From assembly GCF_009908295.1 (NCBI RefSeq), contig NZ_JAAALO010000005.1, positions 543,077-607,076 of the forward strand: a stretch of 64,000 nt of DNA, in the 5' to 3' direction. How positions within the stretch are numbered: position 1 is the first letter of the stretch; each line of letters starts with the position of its first letter. A program made the translations under genes and the position numbers. Below, in pieces: positions 43,470 to 51,298 of the stretch. The notes under the pieces are model-generated. The model worked only from the letters and a program-made list of their open reading frames with translations, was not told the DNA's origin and did no database searches. This DNA is from Micromonospora rubida. Its GTDB lineage: Bacteria; Actinomycetota; Actinomycetes; Mycobacteriales; Micromonosporaceae.

Positions 43470-45981
43470 CGTCATCGCGCTGTCGGCGGTCGGCCGGGAC
43501 GACACGCCGACCGTGGGCGCCAAGGCCGCCAACCTGGGTGAGCTCATCGCCGTCGGCGTGCCGGTGCCGCCGGGGTTCTGCCTGCCCACCTCGGTCTATG
43601 AGCGGTTCGCACAGCCGGCCGTGGCGCCGCACCTGGCCCTGCTCGCCCGCGAGGACGAGCAGGCCGCCGGAACGCTGCGCGCGGCGATCGGGGCGATCGA
43701 GCTGCCGGCGACCCTGCTCACCGACCTGGAGGAGGCGTTCCGGACGGTGTGCCCGGCCGGCGGAGCCGTCGCTGTCCGGTCCTCCGGCACCTCGGAGGAC
43801 ACGGCGGGCACCAGCTTCGCCGGCCAATACCACACCGAGCTGGGGGTCCGGACGTTCGACCGGCTGGTGACCGCGCTGCTGCGCTGCTGGGCCTCGCTCT
43901 GGGACGGCCACGCCATCCACTACCGGGACCGGGCAGGACTGCCGCACGCCGAGGCACGGATGGCCGTCGTCGTGCAGGCCCTGGTGCCCGCCGACGCCGC
44001 CGGTGTCATGTTCGTGACCGCGCCGACCGTCGCGGTCACCGGACCAGTGGTCATCGAGTCCAGCTGGGGGCTCGGCGAGGCGGTGGTCAGCGGCGTCGTC
44101 ACACCCGACCGCCACGTGGTGGACCGCGACGGCCATCGGCTGCTCAGCACGGAACACTCCCACAAAACCCTCATGGTCACGCCCACCGAGGACGGCGCCA
44201 CCGTCGTCGACGTCCCGCCCGAGCTGCGCGACACCCCCTCGCTGACCGGGGATCAGGCCGTGGCGCTCGCCCGGCTGGGCATCGCGGTCCAGGAGCACTT
44301 CGGCGCCTCCCAGGACATCGAGTGGGCGATCACGGACGGCCGGTTCGCGATCCTGCAGGCACGCCCGCTCACCCGGGACGTGGTGCTGCCCGAGGACGTC
44401 CGCTGGCGCAGCCCCATCGAGGGCGCCGAGTGGGCGCGGATCAGCATCTGCGACTCGTGGCTGCCGGAACCGCTGTCCCCGCTCTTCGCGACGACGCTCT
44501 TCCCCCGCCTGGTGCGCGAGTGGAAGCAGAACTGGTCCGGTCGGGACCCGCGCGTCGACCGCCTGCTGCCGGAGCCGATGTCGGGCACCATCAACGGGTA
44601 CGCCTACATCCGGCTCGACACCCGACTCAAGCGGCACCCGGTCCAGACCGGCAAGCTCGTGGCCGCCTTCTTCCGCTTCCATCTCGCCCGGCTCGACCGC
44701 CAGTGGCGTACGGCCCTGCTGCCGCACCACATCGAGCGGATCGAGGCGCTGCGCGCGATCAGCCCGGCCACGCTGACCACCCGCGACGTGCTCGCCGTCA
44801 TCGACGAGGCCGAGGAACTCAGCGCGGTGTACTGGGCGCTGCTCGGCGGGCTCGCCTGGTACTGGAACGGCGGCGAGTGGCTGCTCGACCGCCTGTACCG
44901 CTCCCTGGCCCCGCCCGAGGCGGCCGAGGGCGGTTTCGCGGTGCTGTTGCAGGGATACCCGACCAAGACCTCCGAAATAGACTTCGCCCTGTTCGAGCTC
45001 GCCACGGCCGGCGGGCCCGGGGACGGGCCACCGGACGGCTTCGACCAGTTCCTGGAGCGGTACGCACATCAGGCGTACCAGCTGGACTTCGCCGAGCCGA
45101 CGCCGGTCGAGGACCCGTCGGCGTTCCTGACCACCCTCGACGCGTACCGGGAGGGTCGTTTCCGCTCGCCGCCCGACCGCCTGCGCGACCTGGCCCGCCA
45201 GCGGGAAGAGTCCCGCACGACGCTGTTGCGCGGCTTGCGCCGCAAGCCGGTCCGACGCGCCGTGCTCCGGGCCCTGCTGCGCTGGACCCGCTACTACGCC
45301 CACGTCCGGGACGAGGCGCTGCACTACTTCACGATGGGCTGGCCGACCATCCGGCGTGGGTACCTCGAGCTGGGACGGCGGCTGGCCGATGCGGGCGGGC
45401 TGAGCGCCGCCGACGACGTCTTCTTCCTCAGCGGCGACGAGCTGATCGAGCAGCTGCGCGTCCTGGGGGCCGGCGACCGGCCGGCCGATCTCGCCGAAAC
45501 CGTGCGCCTGCGGCAGGAACTGCGGGAGCAGCAGCGTCAGATGTCACCGCCCGCCCAGGTGCCCCGAGGGCTGCGGGTGGAGGTGGCCGGCGTGGACTTC
45601 CTACCGGTCGCCTTCCTCGGCCGCAGCGAGGACCTCGACGAGTCGTCGGCCGATCTCAGCGGGTTCGCGGTCAGTCCCGGCCAGGTCACCGCGACCGCTC
45701 GGCACGTCAGTTCGGTACGGGACTTCAACGAGGTGAGATCCGGCGACGTGTTGGTCGCCAGCTACGTCACGCCTGCCTGGTCCCCGCTGCTGGGCATCGC
45801 CGGCGGCATCATCACCGACAGTGGGGGCGCACTGTCACACGGCTCCATCGTCGCCCGCGAGTACGGCATCCCCGCCGTGATGGGCACCGGCAACGCCACC
45901 AAGGTCATTCAGAACGGCCAGACCGTCACCGTCGACGGGACCCGCGGACTCGTCTACCTGACAGAGGGGAGCACCTCGTGA
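43462..45981 (+). CDS. PEP synthase/rifampin phosphotransferase-like enzyme
   Basis: 839 aa, close to the roughly 865 of rifampin phosphotransferases. N-terminal ATP-grasp PPDK domain (GAKAANLGELIAVGVPVPPGF, then AVRSSGTSEDTAGTSFAGQY, DIEWAI, ILQARPLTR), a helical central substrate domain, and a C-terminal swivelling domain with catalytic His793 in GGALSHGSIVARE. This layout transfers the beta-phosphate of ATP to a small molecule by a phospho-His. The central domain differs enough that the acceptor may be the cluster's own product or intermediate. Overlaps Rieske 3 by 8 bp. Confidence 0.85.
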   Translation: MPDVIALSAVGRDDTPTVGAKAANLGELIAVGVPVPPGFCLPTSVYERFAQPAVAPHLALLAREDEQAAGTLRAAIGAIELPATLLTDLEEAFRTVCPAGGAVAVRSSGTSEDTAGTSFAGQYHTELGVRTFDRLVTALLRCWASLWDGHAIHYRDRAGLPHAEARMAVVVQALVPADAAGVMFVTAPTVAVTGPVVIESSWGLGEAVVSGVVTPDRHVVDRDGHRLLSTEHSHKTLMVTPTEDGATVVDVPPELRDTPSLTGDQAVALARLGIAVQEHFGASQDIEWAITDGRFAILQARPLTRDVVLPEDVRWRSPIEGAEWARISICDSWLPEPLSPLFATTLFPRLVREWKQNWSGRDPRVDRLLPEPMSGTINGYAYIRLDTRLKRHPVQTGKLVAAFFRFHLARLDRQWRTALLPHHIERIEALRAISPATLTTRDVLAVIDEAEELSAVYWALLGGLAWYWNGGEWLLDRLYRSLAPPEAAEGGFAVLLQGYPTKTSEIDFALFELATAGGPGDGPPDGFDQFLERYAHQAYQLDFAEPTPVEDPSAFLTTLDAYREGRFRSPPDRLRDLARQREESRTTLLRGLRRKPVRRAVLRALLRWTRYYAHVRDEALHYFTMGWPTIRRGYLELGRRLADAGGLSAADDVFFLSGDELIEQLRVLGAGDRPADLAETVRLRQELREQQRQMSPPAQVPRGLRVEVAGVDFLPVAFLGRSEDLDESSADLSGFAVSPGQVTATARHVSSVRDFNEVRSGDVLVASYVTPAWSPLLGIAGGIITDSGGALSHGSIVAREYGIPAVMGTGNATKVIQNGQTVTVDGTRGLVYLTEGSTS

Positions 45982-46565
45982 CAACCCCGCCAGCACTGTC
46001 GGACTGGGTACCCAGTCTCGACGACTCCCCGACGCTCGCGGAGGCGCACGCCGGGATGCCCGGCGACGACCCCTCCGTCGTCCCGTGGTACGTCCGGCTC
46101 CTGGAGAACCCGGCGAGCCCGGTCGCCCTGCCCGGCCACGTCGATCTGTTCGGCCACGACAGCATCCACATCATCCTCGGCCGCGGCACCCTGCCGCCCG
46201 ATGAGGCCTTCGTGATCGGGGCCACGATGGGCTCCAGCGGACGACTCAGTCGGTGGCAGCAGAGGCTGTTCACCCTCGCGGCCACGAAGCTGTACCGCGG
46301 GCCGTGGCGGCTGAGCCCCGACGACCTGCTGCTGTTCGAGATGGCCGTACGCTTCGCGGCTCACCAGAGGATCCAGCCGCTCGGCGACGTGTCGTGGCGC
46401 GACCTGCTCGCCTGGCCGCTGGGCGAGATTCGGGCGAAGTTGGGCATCCACACCCCTGACCTGCTCCGCTTCTACGCCACCGAGCGCGCGTTGTGGCCGT
46501 ACAGTGCCGCTGCCCGGCGGCTGCCGACCTCCGTGGCCGCCGACCACGTCTGCCCCGATGAGTGA
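45978..46565 (+). CDS. Coq4-like protein
   Basis: 195 aa from a GTG at 45978 overlapping the upstream TGA. Contains the Coq4 metal-binding signature HDxxHx11E exactly: His-Asp-Ser-Ile-His, eleven residues, Glu, in the stretch GHDSIHIILGRGTLPPDE. The remainder is helical and Arg/Trp-rich. Coq4 acts on the C1 position of ubiquinone precursors (oxidative decarboxylation). Presence in a secondary-metabolite cluster suggests a similar step on a prenylated ring or acid. Confidence 0.68.
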   Translation: MTTPPALSDWVPSLDDSPTLAEAHAGMPGDDPSVVPWYVRLLENPASPVALPGHVDLFGHDSIHIILGRGTLPPDEAFVIGATMGSSGRLSRWQQRLFTLAATKLYRGPWRLSPDDLLLFEMAVRFAAHQRIQPLGDVSWRDLLAWPLGEIRAKLGIHTPDLLRFYATERALWPYSAAARRLPTSVAADHVCPDE

Positions 46566-47571
46566 GACCCGGGCGGCGCCGAAGAAACGGTGGGATCTCG
46601 TTGTCCGGGTGTTGCTGATCGCGACAACCGTCATCTCGCTGTGGTGGTTCCTGCGCGGGATCGACGCGCGCGCGTTCAGCGACACGCTGACCCGCGTGGA
46701 CGTGCCGCTGTTGGTGGTCGCGGTGCTGCTCAACCTTGTCGCCCAGGTCGTCCGGGCCGGCAGTTGGGTGGTGATGCTGGGCCCCCGACATCAGCCGCCG
46801 GCCGGCCGGCTCCTGCGATACGAGTTCGCCGCGCAGGCGGCGTCGTCGATCAGCCCGGCCCGCGCCGGTGAGCTGCTCCGCCTGTGGATGCTCAAGCATG
46901 AGGGCGTCCCGGTCGGGATCACCGGCGCGCTCATCGTGCTGAAGAAGACGATCGGGGCGGCCTGCATGGGTCTGCTGGCACTGGCCACGCCGTTCCTGGT
47001 CCCCGGACTGCCCGGCTGGGTGACCGGCTTCGTCTTCGGCGTGTCGGCCCTCATGCTCGTGCTGCTCGGTCTGCTCGTGGTAACCGCCCACCGGGCCCGG
47101 GCGAACCGACTGCCGAAGATGCTGCACAGCATGGTCGACGGCATGTACTTCCTGAAGGACCGGATGCGGTTCAGCTCGGCTTCCTGCCTCATTCTCGTCG
47201 GCGAGATGATCGACGCGGCCGCCGCCTACGCGGTCATGCGCGCGCTGCACATCGGTCTGTCGGTGGCCGCCGTCGTCCTGGTGGTCTTCTTCATCGACTT
47301 CTCCAACGTCCTGCCCGGCGCACCCGCCAACCTGGGCACGTTCGAGGTCGGTGCCGTCTACTGCCTCAGTCTGCTGCACGTCGCGCCGGACGCCGCCCTC
47401 GGTTTTGCGCTGCTGTTCCATGCCCAGCAGGTCTTGCCCCAGGTCGTCGTCGGCCTGCCGTTCCAGCTGCACTTCCTCAGCGTGCGGAGAAAGCAGCCGG
47501 GCACCAACGGCCCCGGAACCATCGGCACGGTGACCACCGCGCCGCCGCTAGTACGGAGTGACCATGACTGA
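46558..47571 (+). CDS. YbhN/UPF0104-type flippase-like membrane protein
   Basis: 337 aa with about eight membrane helices, of the lysylphosphatidylglycerol synthase transmembrane region family. FAAQAASSISPARAGELLRLWML is the conserved early block and NVLPGAPANLGTFEVGAVYCL the late one. Members move or modify lipids and export glycolipid-like products. Overlaps the Coq4-like gene by 8 bp. A role in exporting or membrane-positioning the lipophilic product is inferred. Confidence 0.82.
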   Translation: MSETRAAPKKRWDLVVRVLLIATTVISLWWFLRGIDARAFSDTLTRVDVPLLVVAVLLNLVAQVVRAGSWVVMLGPRHQPPAGRLLRYEFAAQAASSISPARAGELLRLWMLKHEGVPVGITGALIVLKKTIGAACMGLLALATPFLVPGLPGWVTGFVFGVSALMLVLLGLLVVTAHRARANRLPKMLHSMVDGMYFLKDRMRFSSASCLILVGEMIDAAAAYAVMRALHIGLSVAAVVLVVFFIDFSNVLPGAPANLGTFEVGAVYCLSLLHVAPDAALGFALLFHAQQVLPQVVVGLPFQLHFLSVRRKQPGTNGPGTIGTVTTAPPLVRSDHD

Positions 47572-48439
47572 TCAGCTGTGGGCCGTCTACGACACGGTCG
47601 CCGACGTGTACGACGAGATCGGTCCCGCCTTCTTCAAACCGGTCGGCAGCAGGCTCGTCGGCCACGCGGCGGTAGCGCCTGGTGAGTGCATCCTGGACGT
47701 CGGCACCGGCCGCGGCGCCGTCCTCTTCCCGGCCGCGGCCGCGACGGGCCCGGACGGTGAGGTCACCGGCATTGACCTGGCACCTCGGATGATCGAGTTC
47801 CTTCGGGACGACATCGCCCGGCGCGGGACCGTCAACGTTCGGGCGGTCGTCATGGACGGCCGGGCACCAACCTTCGCTCCGGGGACGTTCGACCTGATCA
47901 CCGCCAGCATGAGTCTCCCCCTTGTCCCGGATCACCCGGCCACCCTGGCCAACTACGCCCGGCTGTTGCGTCCCGGGGGGCGAATCGCCCTCGCCGTCCC
48001 CGGAGCCGGCACCGAAGGGGACGGGTCGCAGATCGCGCTGGAGTTCTTCCAACGAGCCATGCGTGACTTCGCCGCGACCGATGCCGCAGCCGGTACGGCT
48101 GACGCACTCGACGCCGCCGACGAGGTCGATGCCATAACCCGGCATCTGCGGGGCGCGGGCTTCGCCGAGCCGCGGATCGTGGTCGAGGATGTGCCACTCG
48201 TCGCGGCGTCCGGGGAGGAGTTCGTCCGCTGGACGTACGCGCAGGGTCTACGCCTCTTCTGGGACATGATCCCGCAGGAGCGGCGTCCTGACCTGGAACG
48301 TCAGCTCGCTGCGGAGCTGGACACCCGGCGGGACGCCGACGGTTGTATCCGGCTCACGAACCCGGTCTGCTTCATCGTGGCCACGTCGCCTGATCCGAGC
48401 CAGGAGCAGGTACCTCGGTGCTCCTCGGGTACGCGCTGA
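47564..48439 (+). CDS. SAM-dependent methyltransferase 2
   Basis: 291 aa. Class I methyltransferase: motif I CILDVGTGRGAVLFPAAAA, VTGIDLAPRMIEFLRDDI, and LLRPGGRIALAVPG. ATG at 47564 with GGAG 5 nt before it; its first 8 bp overlap the flippase-like gene. Last gene of the plus operon. Its C-terminus is close to repeat element copy C and may have been extended by it. Confidence 0.86.
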   Translation: MTDQLWAVYDTVADVYDEIGPAFFKPVGSRLVGHAAVAPGECILDVGTGRGAVLFPAAAATGPDGEVTGIDLAPRMIEFLRDDIARRGTVNVRAVVMDGRAPTFAPGTFDLITASMSLPLVPDHPATLANYARLLRPGGRIALAVPGAGTEGDGSQIALEFFQRAMRDFAATDAAAGTADALDAADEVDAITRHLRGAGFAEPRIVVEDVPLVAASGEEFVRWTYAQGLRLFWDMIPQERRPDLERQLAAELDTRRDADGCIRLTNPVCFIVATSPDPSQEQVPRCSSGTR

Positions 48440-48479
48440 GCTCGCCGCGCAGGGACGGCGGCACTCCGGCAACACCCTC

Positions 48480-48957
48480 CGGGATTCCTGTTCCGCTCCT
48501 TGAGGATGATCCGAGATTCTGGCCAGGGCCAGGGCAGGGCCAGGGCCTTGGTCACGGTCTCGCCGGTCCTGCACTGTCTCTGCCTCTGCTCCCGCGAATG
48601 CCCCGGGAGGTCGCCGCCACGCCGCCCCATACCGCCCCGCGCATCGGGCAGTCCGGGTGGCAGCCGGACGATTGCCCCCCGCATCCGGTCGGGGACCTGC
48701 CTGTCGGCTCCCTTTGGAGCTGCCCCGTATATGCGCCCGCTCCACCAGTAGCACAAACGGGGCAGCTCCAAAGGGAGCCGACGGAGGGTGGACCGACCCG
48801 ACGGCGCGCACCCCGGCCGCGCACGCCGGCCGCGCACGCCGGCCTCGACCGGCTCGCCGACGGGGCCGACCCGGCGAAGACCGACCCGGCAGGGGCCGAC
48901 GATGTCGGTGGCGCACGTATCCCCTGGGGCCTGCCAAGCCGGAGACCCTCAAGGTCA
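48480..48957. repeat. Dispersed palindromic element, copy C
   Basis: Full-length copy between convergent genes (48439 plus, 49119 minus). The perfect inverted repeat spans 48703-48728 and 48757-48782 (26 bp), again with a 28-nt loop. Its arms read CGGCTCCCTTTGGAGC instead of CGGCCCCTATGGAGC, matched by complementary changes in the other arm. Left of the core, 48480-48702 aligns with the reverse complement of 20093-20290. Right of it, CGCGCACGCCGGC repeats (48806-48842) replace the GAGTCGG repeats of copy B. The remaining 48958-49118 holds no gene. Confidence 0.88.
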
Positions 48958-49118
48958 CGCGACAACGCCTGGGTCGTGCCACGGATGTGGATCCGCCGGG
49001 GCAGCCCGGTCCCCCACCGGGCTGCCGGCATCGCCGTCAGCCCTGGTCAGTGGGATCAGCTCGTTGCGGACGTGAGGGGGTCGCACGTCCGGCCGCAGCC
49101 AGCAGGTGATGTCGACCC

Positions 49119-50096
49119 CTACGGCCCGTCGACGCGGATCGGCATGCTGGGTGAGGACGCGGCGGGAATGAGCAGCCGAGGGCTTCCTGAGCCGTCGGCG
49201 GGAACGGCCCAGATGCCCGAGCCGCCCGCTGCGCCGGGTCTCGCGTAGGCGACCTCGCTGTCGGACAGCCACTGCGCTTGGTCGTCAACGCTGGCGGTCT
49301 CCGCCAGCGGGGTCTCGCGCATCGTGACCAGGTCCAGCACGTGCAGTCGCCATGGCTCGGCGGCCGACGGCGAGACCCGCTTCTTGAACGCGAGCCGGGT
49401 CCCGTCCGGCGAGAGCGACGGGCATTCCACATTGTTTCGCAGCGTCCGCGCCTCCCACTTGGCGTAGTCACCTTCGACCAGGTAGGTCCGGCCCCGCGTG
49501 GAGACCGTCGCGTAGAAGCGGTTGTCGTCGGCGGCGAACGTGACGCCCCAGAAGTTCACGTCCGCGGCGTGGTGACGCCTGCCGTCGATGTAGAGCGGGA
49601 TCGTCTCGATGTTGACGATCGGATAGCCAGTCCTGGTGTCGAGGATCCCGGTCCAGGTGGAGAAGCCGGTGGCGTTGTAGGACTCACCGGTGACGAAGAC
49701 CGTCCAGGCCACCATCCTGCCGCTGGGCGAGACCCTGGCCCGGCTCGGGACGCCTGCGAGGTTGAGGCGGTTCGTCTCGCGCAGCTCGCTGTCGAGAATC
49801 AGCGCGCTCGTCCGGGGCAGGCCGCCGCGCACCTCGGCCGCCAGGCAGACCGCCGTCCCACCGGAGGAGTGGAAACGCCGGCACTTCAGGTCTCCGACGG
49901 TGCGGGCTGCGCCCGGGTCGTCCGACGGCACGGCCGCGACCCGGCCGCCTGCGTCGAGAAACAGCAACTGCCCCGAGCGGGTGGTGTCGAGGGCCGCGCC
50001 GGCCGGCGACGGATCGGCCGAGGCCAGCACGGCATAGGTGATCGCGACCGAGGCGAGCGCCACAATCGACGCGGCGAGGACCAGGGCACGTTTCAC
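49119..50096 (-). CDS. Secreted beta-propeller (TolB/PD40-like) protein
   Basis: 325 aa. N-terminal signal anchor (MKRALVLAASIVALASVAITYAVLA) followed by repeated beta-blade motifs of WD40-like/PD40 type: RVSPSGRMVAWTVF, NFWGVTFAADDNRFYATV, PSLSPDGTRLAFKK, DDQAQWLSDSEVAYAR. Probably an extracytoplasmic binding protein; no catalytic residues evident. ATG overlaps the MFS stop (ATGA). Last gene of the phosphoesterase-MFS-propeller operon. Confidence 0.78.
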   Translation of the reverse strand: MKRALVLAASIVALASVAITYAVLASADPSPAGAALDTTRSGQLLFLDAGGRVAAVPSDDPGAARTVGDLKCRRFHSSGGTAVCLAAEVRGGLPRTSALILDSELRETNRLNLAGVPSRARVSPSGRMVAWTVFVTGESYNATGFSTWTGILDTRTGYPIVNIETIPLYIDGRRHHAADVNFWGVTFAADDNRFYATVSTRGRTYLVEGDYAKWEARTLRNNVECPSLSPDGTRLAFKKRVSPSAAEPWRLHVLDLVTMRETPLAETASVDDQAQWLSDSEVAYARPGAAGGSGIWAVPADGSGSPRLLIPAASSPSMPIRVDGP

Positions 50097-51298
50097 AGGA
50101 TCACCTTCCGGGCGGCGAGTAGGGAGAGCGCGAGCCCGCCCGCCATCACGAGCAGGCCCGTCCGGGCGTCCCAGGCGGTCCAGAGCGCGCCGAAGGCGAC
50201 CGACGAACCCAGCCGCGCGAGCGCCTGCGCGGTCTGGAGCACGGCCATCCCGCTGGTCAGCAGGGCCTCGGGCAGCAACGGTCCGGCGGCGGACATCAGG
50301 ACGCCGTCCGTGGCCGCGTAGAACGTGCCGTGCAGCACGAGGACCACGATCAGCAGCGCGATGCCGGTCGCCGCACCCGCGAGCAGCAGGTAGGCGGCGA
50401 AAAGGGTGACGTGCCCGCCGAGGAAGACCCCGACGCGGCCCCGCCGGTCGGCCAGGCGCCCGAGCGGCACGGCGAGCAGCAGGTACACCGCAGCCGTGCC
50501 GAGCGGCAGCAGCGGGAACAGGCCGGGCGTCATCGCGAGCTGCTTCTGCAGCAGCAGGTAGACGAAGAAGTCGCTGACCGTCACCAGGCTGAGCAGGATG
50601 GTGACGGCGCAGATCCGCCGGAACGCGGGGTCGCCGACGATGGCGCGCACGGCCGTCCCGATCCGCGGTGGCTCGGCCGCGAGGGTGGTGCGCGGGTCGC
50701 GGACGTAGAGCGCGAGCAACACCAGCCCGAGCGCCGCGACGCAGAAGGAGGTCATGAATACGGCGTCGTAGGACCCGCCGGTGGCGGCGAGCACCCCGAA
50801 CGCGGCGAGCGGACCGAGTAAGGCCCCGAGCGTGTCCATGGCCCGGTGCACGCCGAACGCCTGTCCCAGCCGGTCCGGCGGGGTGGATGACGAGATCATC
50901 GCGTCCCGCGGGGCCGTCCGCAGTCCCTTGCCGGCCCGGTCTGCGGTGATCACGGCGCCGAGGGCGCCGACCGAGGTCCCGGCCAGCAGCAGACCGAGTT
51001 TGGCCAGGGCGGAGATGCCGTAGCCGCTCGCGGCGACGAGTTTGCGGTGGCGCCAGCGGTCGGAGGCGTGCGCGCCGGCGAGGCGGACCAGTGCGGTCAC
51101 CCCGAAGTGGAGGCCGTCGAGCATGCCGACCTGCAACGGGTTGAGCCCGAGCGCGAGCACGAGGTAGAGCGGCAGGACGGCGGTGACCATCTCGGCGGAG
51201 ATGTCGGTGACCATGCTGACCATGCCGAGGGCGAGGACGTTCGCCGGGACGGAGCGCAGCAGCGCCCGTCCCGGCGGACGGTTGGCGGTGATGTACAT
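50093..51298 (-). CDS. Major facilitator superfamily transporter
   Basis: 401 aa with 12 predicted membrane helices. The loop 2-3 motif appears in GAHASDRWRHRK, and its counterpart in the second half is PLGRLADRRGR. DRAGKGLRTAPRDAMI in loop 4-5 is typical of a branch of efflux-type MFS proteins. ATG shares a base with the stop of the phosphoesterase gene. Substrate unknown. Confidence 0.85.
   Translation of the reverse strand: MYITANRPPGRALLRSVPANVLALGMVSMVTDISAEMVTAVLPLYLVLALGLNPLQVGMLDGLHFGVTALVRLAGAHASDRWRHRKLVAASGYGISALAKLGLLLAGTSVGALGAVITADRAGKGLRTAPRDAMISSSTPPDRLGQAFGVHRAMDTLGALLGPLAAFGVLAATGGSYDAVFMTSFCVAALGLVLLALYVRDPRTTLAAEPPRIGTAVRAIVGDPAFRRICAVTILLSLVTVSDFFVYLLLQKQLAMTPGLFPLLPLGTAAVYLLLAVPLGRLADRRGRVGVFLGGHVTLFAAYLLLAGAATGIALLIVVLVLHGTFYAATDGVLMSAAGPLLPEALLTSGMAVLQTAQALARLGSSVAFGALWTAWDARTGLLVMAGGLALSLLAARKVIL

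Noticed and set aside
48418..49248. Plus-strand frame across repeat copy C
   Set aside because: The same palindrome-derived peptide appears in different frames in the three copies, so it reflects DNA repetition rather than a gene.
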